The notes beneath the pieces are model-generated. The model saw nothing but the letters and a program-made list of their open reading frames with translations, ran no database searches and was not told the DNA's origin. From Chitinophagaceae bacterium (GTDB lineage: Bacteria > Bacteroidota > Bacteroidia > Chitinophagales > Chitinophagaceae), in contig JADJTY010000009.1 in NCBI GenBank assembly GCA_016710935.1, positions 186,001 through 250,000 on the forward strand: a stretch of DNA of 64,000 bases, written 5' to 3'. Made by a program: the position numbers and the translations under genes. Below are positions 50,928-59,421 of the stretch, one piece after another. How positions within the stretch are numbered: the first letter of the stretch is position 1; each line of letters starts with the position of its first letter.

Positions 50928-51752
50928 ATGAAATTTAAAAAAATAATTGCAGCTTTACTGCTCACGGCAATTTGCTTTACAGCCTGTAACAATGCAGAAG
51001 ACAAAAAAGCAGAAACCAAAGCACCCAAATTGAAAGAAGAAAATATTAACTACACATTAGACAGCCTGAACATGGGTGGCTTTATTGTGTACGATGAAAA
51101 CATAGAAGGCCCTCGCCCGGCGGTACTGGTTGTACACGAGTGGTGGGGCCTGAATGAATATGCAAAAAGACGTGCAAGGGAACTTGCAGCCCTGGGCTAT
51201 ATTGCCATGGCCGTAGATATGTATGGCAATGGCCGTACCGCCGATAACCCCGAACTGGCAGGTAAACTGGCTACGCCATTTTATACAGACCCTGTTATGG
51301 CCAAAAAACATTTTGATACTGCACTAAACAAATTAAAAACCTACAAACAGGTAGACCCTGAAAACATTGGTGCCATTGGTTATTGCTTTGGTGGTGGTAT
51401 GCTGCTGAATTTTGTACGCATGGGCGAACCGTTAAAAGGCATTGTGAGTTTTCATGGCAGCTTAATGGGTACACCTGCCAATAAAAATGCACTCAGGGCA
51501 AAAATACTGGTGCTGCATGGCGATGATGATCAATTTGTACCGGCAACAGAAGTAGCTGCTTTTAAAAAGCAAATGGATTCGATCAGTGCTGAGTATACTT
51601 TTAAAAGTTATCCCGGTGCCACCCATGCATTCAGTAACCCGGATGCAACTGCCATGGGACAAAAATACCAGATGCCCATTGCCTACAATGCAGCTGCAGA
51701 TACAGCTTCATGGAATGAGATGAAAACATTTTTTGCAGGATTATTTAAATGA
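50928..51752 (+). CDS. Dienelactone-hydrolase-like lipoprotein
   Basis: 274 residues. A lipobox FTACNN gives a lipidated Cys at residue 21, so it is membrane-anchored. The alpha/beta hydrolase core has the nucleophile as Cys in GYCFGGG (IGAIGYCFGGGMLLNF), Asp in HGDDDQFVP and His in GATHAFSNP, the dienelactone hydrolase triad. The substrate is unknown; relatives hydrolyse cyclic lactones and esters. Confidence 0.9.
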   Translation: MKFKKIIAALLLTAICFTACNNAEDKKAETKAPKLKEENINYTLDSLNMGGFIVYDENIEGPRPAVLVVHEWWGLNEYAKRRARELAALGYIAMAVDMYGNGRTADNPELAGKLATPFYTDPVMAKKHFDTALNKLKTYKQVDPENIGAIGYCFGGGMLLNFVRMGEPLKGIVSFHGSLMGTPANKNALRAKILVLHGDDDQFVPATEVAAFKKQMDSISAEYTFKSYPGATHAFSNPDATAMGQKYQMPIAYNAAADTASWNEMKTFFAGLFK

Positions 51753-51776
51753 AGAACTACATAGGCTTACACGTAC

Positions 51777-51807
51777 AAAGGCAGTTTGAAAAAAACTGCC
51801 TTTTTTA
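51777..51807 (+). terminator. Terminator after the hydrolase gene
   Basis: Hairpin AAAGGCAGTTT / AAACTGCCTTT with a 5-nt loop, followed by TTT. Confidence 0.85.
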
Positions 51808-51832
51808 TTTACTTTACATTGAATTGTAAACC

Positions 51833-52471
51833 ATGAACGTACAAAAAGCATACGATGACTGGTCGGTGCAATACGATACCAACCTAAACAAAACCCGTGA
51901 CCTGGAAGCATTGGCATTGCAGGAAACACTGGCTGGTATTACATTTGAAAGCTGTCTTGAAATTGGATGCGGTACCGGAAAAAATACAGGCTGGCTGCTT
52001 ACAAAAGCAAAAACAATTACAGCAGTTGATCTCTCAACTGAAATGCTGGCCAAGGCAAAAGAAAAAATTAACAGCAATAAAGTAAATTTTATACAGGCTG
52101 ATATTTTACAGGAATGGGATTTTGCACACACAAAATATGATCTCGCCACTTTCAGCCTGGTACTGGAGCATATCGAAAACCTGGAACCGGTTTTTGATAA
52201 AGTCTCTAAATTAATTGTTGAAGGGGGGCACGTTTATATTGGCGAACTGCACCCCTTTAAACAATACGCTGGTTCCAAAGCAAGATTTACCACAGAAGAA
52301 GGTGAGCAGGTTGTTACCTGTTTCCTTCATCACCTATCTGACTTTACTCAGGCAGCAAAAAAATATGGTTTTACCATTGTGCACATCAACGAATATTTTG
52401 ATGAAGAAAACTGCAATACTATTCCAAGGATCCTGAGTATCCTTTTTAAAGCCGGAAATGCATCCTCATAA
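51833..52471 (+). CDS. Class I SAM-dependent methyltransferase
   Basis: 212 residues. SAM motif I CLEIGCGTGKNTGWL, motif II ITAVDLSTEMLAKA and motif IV-like YDLATFSLVLEHIEN are typical of the UbiE/Methyltransf_11 group. The substrate cannot be inferred and no pathway partner is adjacent. Confidence 0.9.
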   Translation: MNVQKAYDDWSVQYDTNLNKTRDLEALALQETLAGITFESCLEIGCGTGKNTGWLLTKAKTITAVDLSTEMLAKAKEKINSNKVNFIQADILQEWDFAHTKYDLATFSLVLEHIENLEPVFDKVSKLIVEGGHVYIGELHPFKQYAGSKARFTTEEGEQVVTCFLHHLSDFTQAAKKYGFTIVHINEYFDEENCNTIPRILSILFKAGNASS

Positions 52472-52538
52472 ACATTTGCAGATAATTTTGTTTCTGTGTA
52501 GATTTATATAAAAAAGTGCACCTTTTATTAAATACCTT

Positions 52539-53294
52539 ATGAAGAAATTACTTCTTTATGGTTTTTCCGGTTTACTGTTACTCCTCACCTCCTGCGTGCA
52601 AACGCCTACAGAAGACAATGCCATTGGTGTAAATGAAAAAGGCATTGCACTGATAAATGCTGGAAAATATGAAGAGGCCTTACAGGCATTTTTAAAAGCC
52701 ATTAAAAATCCGGTGCTTACAAAAAAATCGAAGGGAACCATTTACCGCAATATTGCCATAACCTATAACCAGTTGGAGAAAACAGATTCAGCTATTCATT
52801 TTTCTACGCTTGCTGCCAAGTGCTACAAAAAAAACAGTTTCAATTACCTGGTAAATGCTGCAGATGTTGATCTGTTGAGAGGAAAAACGGATGTTGCTTT
52901 AGCCAAACTGTTAAGGGCTGCAGATTTAGAACCCGATGAAATGAGTGTTAACAATACACTGGGACTTATATACATGGGCGAATACGATGCCGCTCATACT
53001 GACCTGGATAAAGCGCTACAATATAATTTAACAGCTTTTGAAACCAATGGCGGCAGAATCATAGAAGAGGTACTTGCGAGGAATTATTACAACATGGAAA
53101 ATTATACAAAGGCAGCATTGCATTATGAACACCTGATCCAAAATTACCCCGATATGATTTCCTACTCCCTGAACATGGGCATGACAAAACACAAATTGAA
53201 AATGACAAAAGAAGCTGAGCAGCTATTTGATTTTGTTTTAACAAAAGACAGTAGTTACAAAGAAACCATTGATATTTTTAAAGAGCATAACTGA
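52539..53294 (+). CDS. TPR-repeat lipoprotein
   Basis: 251 residues with lipobox LLLLTSCVQ (Cys at about 19). TPR helices are visible in GIALINAGKYEEALQAFLKA, AITYNQLEKTDSAIHFS and NYYNMENYTKAALHYEHL. It is likely an outer-membrane-associated scaffold of unknown partner. Facing the minus-strand gene after 26 nt. Confidence 0.8.
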   Translation: MKKLLLYGFSGLLLLLTSCVQTPTEDNAIGVNEKGIALINAGKYEEALQAFLKAIKNPVLTKKSKGTIYRNIAITYNQLEKTDSAIHFSTLAAKCYKKNSFNYLVNAADVDLLRGKTDVALAKLLRAADLEPDEMSVNNTLGLIYMGEYDAAHTDLDKALQYNLTAFETNGGRIIEEVLARNYYNMENYTKAALHYEHLIQNYPDMISYSLNMGMTKHKLKMTKEAEQLFDFVLTKDSSYKETIDIFKEHN

Positions 53295-53320
53295 TAACTT
53301 TTTAAAATCTTTACTGCAAA

Positions 53321-54871
53321 TTACCGATGCCTGCTCTCTAAATATTTTTCATGCACCACAACACTCATGGGCTTGGTATATACTTTACTTTCAACCCAGC
53401 TGATGATATCGAGATAGGAGAATACCCGGGTTTCATAGCGGTTCTTTTCAAACTGCTTGATCTTTTGCAATAATATTTTTAATCCGGGTTTTAATTTTTC
53501 GGCCGACTCGTACACATTATTCTTTAAAAATTTAAACATCTCTTCCTCCACGATGGTAAGGTTTTCCATACGCGACATAAAACGGAACACCGATTTTATC
53601 AGCGATTCAATGATGGCATCGTTACCCAGTTCAAAATGCGCCATCAAATGCAACAGGCGGGCATAGCATTGCAGGTCTATACGCATGTCAACCGGGCCAT
53701 TGATGATCTTCTGCAGCTGGTCTATCGATTTTTCAAAATTTCCATTACCAAAATACAGTAAAGCGGTTTTGTATTGAATAACCAGCACCCGGTGCCTGTC
53801 TATATACATCTCAAATTCTTCCAGTCCCTTTTCAATTGCCGGAACCAGCTTTATACCATCGCCAAAAGTGCCTTTCATCAAATGCTGGTTTATGCGGGCA
53901 CTGGTTAAATATACAAATGCCTGCATGCGAAAATTGTCGTGCTGGTTTGCAGGTTTAGACAATGTGAACCTTTCAAAGCGGGCTATATACTTATCAAATT
54001 TTTTAAAATTTCTCAGATCAAAATTGGCGGTAAGCAAGTTGTGCAAACCTTTTATATAATGTCCCGTTTCAACAGTAATCATCAACGGTTCTTTGTTAAA
54101 AAGATCTACCCATTTTTTACTGTAGCGGTAATACATCAAAAAATCCTGGCGTATAAAAGCATACCAGCAATAACTCTGGTACAGGTACAGCATTTGATAA
54201 AAACCTTTAAGATCCGTTGTATCTATCTGCAGATTTTGTTTAAAGAATTCCCGTACGCCTTGCTCATCTTTTATATTACGTGCATGGCCATACTTTACAT
54301 ACCATTGGTATAACTGCAGTGCCAGGTTTGATAAAGTTGTTATTTCGTTACGCTGCCTGTTCACTTCATTTGCTTCGGCAGTTAACCTGTCTGCAGCGCC
54401 TTCGCCACTGCGGGTGATATGCAGTGTTTCTATTTTTTTTTCAAGTGATATAACCTGTATCAAAAAACTTTCCTGGTTATAATTTTTTGCAAGGTCTTTT
54501 GCCCGTTCCAGTATTTTCAAACTCTGCAGGTACAATCCTTTGTTGTACAGTATACGGGCATAATCTAATTGTTCGTGCAACTGCAGGTCAATACTATCGG
54601 AACTTTTCAGCAGGCGCAAACTGGCCAGTAATTCTTTATACAGGTGTGCTTTTAAATTGGCGTACTGGGGTTTTTCTATGCCGGGAAGTTTTTTTAGTAT
54701 AATCCGCTCATCGTAATCTTTTCCTTTGTCAATGGCATCAAAAAGCTGTATGATCTTCAGGTCTTCACGTGATGAACTTCGTTTAATATAGAGCTTAAAA
54801 TGCCGCTTCTCCGCCTTCTCAAGCGATTTTATCAGTTGAAATAATATGTCTGTAGAACGGTTGGGCATCAT
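53321..54871 (-). CDS. Conserved alpha-helical protein of Bacteroidota, no known domain
   Basis: 516 residues, no signal peptide or membrane segment. The start MPNRSTDILFQLIKSLEKAE is followed by KRHFKLYIKRSSSREDLKI and a long run of helical, TPR-like repeats (HEQLDYARILYNKGLYLQSL, KILERAKDLAKNY). I recall similar proteins as hypothetical across Bacteroidota but cannot name a function. Two adjacent ATGs (54871, 54868) are possible starts. Confidence 0.7.
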   Translation of the reverse strand: MMPNRSTDILFQLIKSLEKAEKRHFKLYIKRSSSREDLKIIQLFDAIDKGKDYDERIILKKLPGIEKPQYANLKAHLYKELLASLRLLKSSDSIDLQLHEQLDYARILYNKGLYLQSLKILERAKDLAKNYNQESFLIQVISLEKKIETLHITRSGEGAADRLTAEANEVNRQRNEITTLSNLALQLYQWYVKYGHARNIKDEQGVREFFKQNLQIDTTDLKGFYQMLYLYQSYCWYAFIRQDFLMYYRYSKKWVDLFNKEPLMITVETGHYIKGLHNLLTANFDLRNFKKFDKYIARFERFTLSKPANQHDNFRMQAFVYLTSARINQHLMKGTFGDGIKLVPAIEKGLEEFEMYIDRHRVLVIQYKTALLYFGNGNFEKSIDQLQKIINGPVDMRIDLQCYARLLHLMAHFELGNDAIIESLIKSVFRFMSRMENLTIVEEEMFKFLKNNVYESAEKLKPGLKILLQKIKQFEKNRYETRVFSYLDIISWVESKVYTKPMSVVVHEKYLESRHR

Positions 54872-55298
54872 AAACTTTGTTTATCAAAATCCTTTACTAC
54901 AAAGGTTTTGATCATATTTAACACCGGTAAGCATGATAAAATTAACATTAAGTTGATTAGGTATACAATAATAACCATCTTAGTTTTGTGTAACAAAGAT
55001 GGTTAATTCATACAGCAGTCAATCGCTAAAGGAAACAATCAATCGTTAGAAGGCCGTTTTCAGGCCGTAAAGCTGATCTGGTCAGCAAAGATAAAAAGAA
55101 CATAAATTTTTCATATAGCAAGCAATCGTTAAAAAGTCACTCCGTTTCTACGGAGTGGCAATTTATTTGCAATTATACTTAATAATTTCTTAACACAGCT
55201 GATCAGTTATATTTTTTTGTTTCACGCAGAGAACGCAAAGCATCAGAAAAAAACAACTTCTGCGATCTCCGCTCTCCTGCTTCCTCTGCGTGAAATCA
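54872..55298. other. Gene-free interval with a possible structured RNA and a repeat
   Basis: A TAGTTTTG promoter-like core at 54981-54988 precedes about 165 nt with small hairpins (GGCCGTTTTCAGGCC near 55053; GCTGA/TCAGC near 55070) and a perfect 8-bp hairpin CACTCCGT-TTCT-ACGGAGTG at 55138-55157. No ORF is supported. A TTTCACGCAGAG-bounded repeat fills 55220-55295. A small RNA is possible but unproven. Confidence 0.4.
55220..55295. repeat. Element bounded by TTTCACGCAGAG inverted ends
   Basis: Perfect 12-bp inverted ends TTTCACGCAGAG (55220-55231) and CTCTGCGTGAAA (55284-55295) enclose 52 nt without a gene. The inner parts are also partly complementary. It resembles GCAGAGACGCAAAG-type repeats. 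Confidence 0.75.
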
Positions 55299-58200
55299 TT
55301 ATTTTCTTCCCAACTGCCTCAATATCTCATCCACTGCCCTGTCTATCTGCGGATCCCTGCCATTTAATTTATCCTCAAAAGTGTTGAGCACTTTTATATC
55401 CGGCTGCACGCCCGACATTTCAAGATCCTTACCATCCAGTGAATAACAACCCCAGCCGGGCATACGAACATTTGACCCATCAACAAGCCCTACTCCACTG
55501 GTAAAAATTATCCAGCGGTACGTTTCATTACCTATAATGGTTCCAAGTTTCAGTGCCTTAAATCCCTGCGCTGTCATTTCAGCATCACTCAATGATTGTT
55601 CGTTTATCAATAGTATGATCGGTTTGTCGCTGGGCGAAAAATTAGATTGCCTGGCAAGACTCCCTTCCCTGTATTTCCAGTTGAGGTAAGTTTTTTGAGA
55701 AAGAAATTTTAATACCTCGTCATGAACATTTCCGCCGGTGTTGTACCTCAGATCGAAGATGAGTGCATCTTTAGTGTTCAGTTCCTGTGTCATGTCAATT
55801 ATGAACTGGTCCAGCTCTCCCTGTCCCATGTTTTTCATATAGCCATAAGCGATCCTTCCTTTGCTTTTTTCATCTACACGTTTCTGGCTGTTGTCTATCC
55901 ATTCATCGTACAGGTTATTGAATAAAGTTGGCTGTGGATGTAGTTTTGTGTTTACCATCTGGCCCCGTCCGACCGGGTCATCCGGGCGGGCGTTTCGGCT
56001 GAAAGTCAGCTTCAGTTCTTTATCTCTTGAGGGCATAGTTAAATAAAAATTCCTGTCCTTATTTTTATCTACGGCTTCATCATTCACTTTAACCAATACA
56101 TCACCTGGTTTAATATCCACGCCCTTCTTATCTGCTGCAGAGCGCTTTATAACATACTTCACTTTATAGGCATCCCCATCTTCAAAAATAATTCCGGTTT
56201 CCATAGTTTGGTTCTGCAATACTATGGTCTCATCATCGCCGGTTGTTCCAAAACCCTGGTGAGAGGAATTTAATTCTCCCAGCATATCATTCAGCATCAC
56301 CCGCATATCTGCACGGTTATTCAGGTGGGGTAAGAACTGCCTGTAATAATCTTTTGTTTTGTTCCAGTTGAGGCCATGAAAATTTTCATCATAAAAATTC
56401 TCTTCCACCTGCGCCCAGGTTTCATAAAACATCTGGTCAAATTCTTCGGAAAGGTTGCGGCGGAAAGTGAAACTGATATTGATGGGCTCCACTTTATTTC
56501 CATCCAGGTTAAGTTTATGGATGTTGCCGTTGAACAGCACATACAATTTATCATTAACTTCAACAATATCAAAACCAAAGCTGTTATCAGTACCTGCAAT
56601 TTTTTCAGTCTTTCTTTCTTCAAATGGTTCTATTGTCGTTTTCCACAAGGCATTTTTTGCTTCACCATGATTGCTGGTATATAGTACAGTTGTCTTTTCC
56701 CCTTTATGATAAAGCGCCTGCAGAAAATGTGCTCCCAATGAAGGCGTTATCTGGTCAAGTCGCTCCATGATCAGTTCAGTGTTTATACTAATTGATCTTA
56801 CCGAATCAACGGGAGTTGCTTTTTTAGTTGTGTCTTTTTTTTCTTCTTTCTTCTCCTCTTTAAAAAGTTCATTGAATTTATCCATTCGGTAAGGTTCATC
56901 AATATTTTCCAGTGGCACCCGGTAAACCCTGGCATTCGGCATCCCAAAAGGGTAAGAAGCTTTTAAGCGTTGTGATGTAAAGTAAATATATTTTCCATCG
57001 GATGACCAGAGCGGTGCCGCCTCTGTAATACCGGTATTCGTCAGGTTTGTTGTTTTATTTTCTTTGATATGATGAACAAAAATATCCTGCTCAAAATTGC
57101 GGATAGCAGTGAACACTACATATTCATCATTGGGCGAAAAAGCCGGGGCGCTATTTTGAAATCCCCATATTTCATCTTTGACAATTGTTTTGGGAACAAA
57201 TGTTTTAAGGTCAACCAGTTTAACTTCATCCCTGCCGCAGAGATAAACAGCCTGCGTTCTTTTTTTATTTAAGACAATACTGCGGTTGTTCTTTTTATCG
57301 GCTGTCAGTTGCTTTATCGATCCGTTACCATTAGCAGCAATCGTGTACAAATTCGTATAGCCATCCAGCGTTTGATTAAAGAGCAGTGTTTTGTTATCGC
57401 TCAGCCATATAACCTCTGTTACCCTTTCGGCCGATCTGCGGTTCACCTGCTGTATGAATTTTCCTTCTACATCACTTACAAATAAATCTCCCCTGGATAC
57501 AAACGCCAGTTTTTTTCCATCTGGCGAAATATCGTAGGCAGAAATTTTTCCCTTCACATCAAAATCCTTTTCTTTTGGTAAAGTATTGTTTCGGATAATA
57601 GCAATATTCAATTTACTTTCCTTATCTGTTTTCACATCATAGATCCAGAGCTGGTAATCTTTTTCAAATACTACTTTACCTCCGTTGGCATTTACCTGTG
57701 GTGTTTTAATAGAAGAAGAGAACCTGGTCAACCCTTTTTTTCTTTCTCCATCCATTGTGTACAAATTATATTCACCATTGGCTTCGTCAGATATAAAATA
57801 AATATTACCACTCCTGTCTATGGTTGTACCAAAATCTTTACCCTGCCATTCGGTATATTTTTTATGCTGCTTTGTTTTTACATTATAAGATTGAACATCG
57901 GGATTAAATGCCCCTTTGTATCTTTTGCGATGCACCTGGTTAAGGCTTTCCCAGGTATCGTTGAAAAATATTTCGCCGGTTGTGGGATGTTCAACCAGGT
58001 TATGATCGAACTGAAAAAAGTAATTCCCAAATACACGTTGCGGTGTACCGCCATCGGCACTTACTTTAAAGCCTGCCACTTGCCCAACGCGGCCGCTGTT
58101 AAAATAAATCAATTTCGAATCCCAGCTCCAGCTACTCACATCATCATTGCCGCTGTGAAAAGTGATCTGATTCACATCTCCCCCATTAACAGGCATTACA

Positions 58201-58472
58201 AACACATCTGCATTGCCATACTGGCGCCCAGTAAAGGCAATCCATTTACCATCCGGCGAAACCCTTGGACTGGTTTCGTAACCCTGCATGGCAGTTAACC
58301 TGCTGGCCTGGCCGCTGTTTACGCCGGCCTTCCACAGATCGCCTTCATAACTGAAAATTACGGTTTGCCCGTCGGGTGTAAGGCAGGGGTTAGATATAAA
58401 ATAAGCGGAATTATTCTGCGCCGATGCTGAAAAAGAAAGTAAAATAAAGAAGGTAACAAAAGTCGATCTCAT
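55299..58472 (-). CDS. Tricorn-like S41 peptidase with N-terminal beta-propeller
   Basis: 1057 residues from the Met that begins MRSTFVTFFILLSFSASAQ, a signal peptide; the 10 residues before it are dropped. Residues about 25-590 carry PD40/WD40-like propeller blades (CLTPDGQTVIFSYEGDLW, RVSPDGKWIAFTGRQYGN, DVFVMPVNGG). A tricorn-core helical region follows, then a PDZ domain near 735-825 (GVDIKPGDVLVKVNDEAVDK) and the S41 catalytic domain. The serine region is NEQSLSDAEMTAQGF and the end is MSGVQPDIKV. It is a periplasmic or surface peptidase that trims peptides; the S46 peptidase 0.9 kb away may work on its products. Confidence 0.92.
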   Translation of the reverse strand: MRSTFVTFFILLSFSASAQNNSAYFISNPCLTPDGQTVIFSYEGDLWKAGVNSGQASRLTAMQGYETSPRVSPDGKWIAFTGRQYGNADVFVMPVNGGDVNQITFHSGNDDVSSWSWDSKLIYFNSGRVGQVAGFKVSADGGTPQRVFGNYFFQFDHNLVEHPTTGEIFFNDTWESLNQVHRKRYKGAFNPDVQSYNVKTKQHKKYTEWQGKDFGTTIDRSGNIYFISDEANGEYNLYTMDGERKKGLTRFSSSIKTPQVNANGGKVVFEKDYQLWIYDVKTDKESKLNIAIIRNNTLPKEKDFDVKGKISAYDISPDGKKLAFVSRGDLFVSDVEGKFIQQVNRRSAERVTEVIWLSDNKTLLFNQTLDGYTNLYTIAANGNGSIKQLTADKKNNRSIVLNKKRTQAVYLCGRDEVKLVDLKTFVPKTIVKDEIWGFQNSAPAFSPNDEYVVFTAIRNFEQDIFVHHIKENKTTNLTNTGITEAAPLWSSDGKYIYFTSQRLKASYPFGMPNARVYRVPLENIDEPYRMDKFNELFKEEKKEEKKDTTKKATPVDSVRSISINTELIMERLDQITPSLGAHFLQALYHKGEKTTVLYTSNHGEAKNALWKTTIEPFEERKTEKIAGTDNSFGFDIVEVNDKLYVLFNGNIHKLNLDGNKVEPINISFTFRRNLSEEFDQMFYETWAQVEENFYDENFHGLNWNKTKDYYRQFLPHLNNRADMRVMLNDMLGELNSSHQGFGTTGDDETIVLQNQTMETGIIFEDGDAYKVKYVIKRSAADKKGVDIKPGDVLVKVNDEAVDKNKDRNFYLTMPSRDKELKLTFSRNARPDDPVGRGQMVNTKLHPQPTLFNNLYDEWIDNSQKRVDEKSKGRIAYGYMKNMGQGELDQFIIDMTQELNTKDALIFDLRYNTGGNVHDEVLKFLSQKTYLNWKYREGSLARQSNFSPSDKPIILLINEQSLSDAEMTAQGFKALKLGTIIGNETYRWIIFTSGVGLVDGSNVRMPGWGCYSLDGKDLEMSGVQPDIKVLNTFEDKLNGRDPQIDRAVDEILRQLGRK

Positions 58473-58551
58473 TGCAGGTAGTTTTAGGCTGTGAATATAC
58501 ACAGATAGCTAATTTATTGCAATACCGTTTATAGAAAAGTAAAATGAGTAA

Positions 58552-59277
58552 CTATTTTCCGCCAAATACCTTTTTAAGAATATCAGTAACCTGTGCGGCG
58601 GGATTCTTCCGGATCTTTTGTTCTTCCAGACTAATTTTCAGAAACAACCCATTTAAAGCCCTTTCAGTAACATAAGCGGTAAGATCTGTATTAACCTGTT
58701 TAGCGGAGAACCTGTTATAGGTGGTAAACATATCTTTCCAGTACCGGGTAGCATCTGTCTTTACCAGCGATGCCTCAATAACCGGCCTGAATTTTTCGGT
58801 GAGTTCTTTGGTAGTAATTGATTTTAAATAATCGGTTGCAGCAAAATCTCCGCCACGCAATATTTGTAACCCATCGGTAATGCTCATCTTTTTAATAGCA
58901 TCCCAAAAAATATTACCAACGCCGCTGGCAGCATCTTCTGCAGCACGGTTCATACTCAGTATGGCTTTATCTACATACTGTCCCATTCCAAAACTCCGCA
59001 GTGTACTCTCTACCTTCTTGGCTTCTTCGGGCATTAATACTTTAACGGCTGCATCGCCAAAAAAGCCATTCAGTTTGCTTAACCGTTTTGCACTGCTATC
59101 AGTACCCACACGTAAAGCATCTTTCAAACCATTAATGATATCATCATTGCTAAGGCCGCTGCCAGATGTTGAAGTCGTAGACTTGGTCACTTTATCGAAC
59201 AAACCTTTTATAGTTTGCGCAGATATTGACTGTATAGTAATGAGGGTTACAGATAAAAGGAGTACAACTTTCTTCAT
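58552..59277 (-). CDS. DUF4197 family exported protein
   Basis: 241 residues with a signal peptide ending near SAQ (21). The family core is GLSNDDIINGLKDALRVGTD, LMPEEAKKVESTLRSFGMGQ and MNRAAEDA, typical of DUF4197. Function unknown; it is usually secreted and alone. The C-terminal DILKKVFGGK is also characteristic. Confidence 0.9.
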   Translation of the reverse strand: MKKVVLLLSVTLITIQSISAQTIKGLFDKVTKSTTSTSGSGLSNDDIINGLKDALRVGTDSSAKRLSKLNGFFGDAAVKVLMPEEAKKVESTLRSFGMGQYVDKAILSMNRAAEDAASGVGNIFWDAIKKMSITDGLQILRGGDFAATDYLKSITTKELTEKFRPVIEASLVKTDATRYWKDMFTTYNRFSAKQVNTDLTAYVTERALNGLFLKISLEEQKIRKNPAAQVTDILKKVFGGK

Positions 59278-59421
59278 TGATTTTTTAAATGTTTACACAA
59301 CAAAAATAAAGCCATTGCTGCTAAGAAAGGGTTAAAATACCGTTATTACTGTTTCCGATTAAAATTAAGGTTGAGCATAAGACTCATTATTTGCTTAAAT
59401 TCGCCACCACAATCGCTTTAT

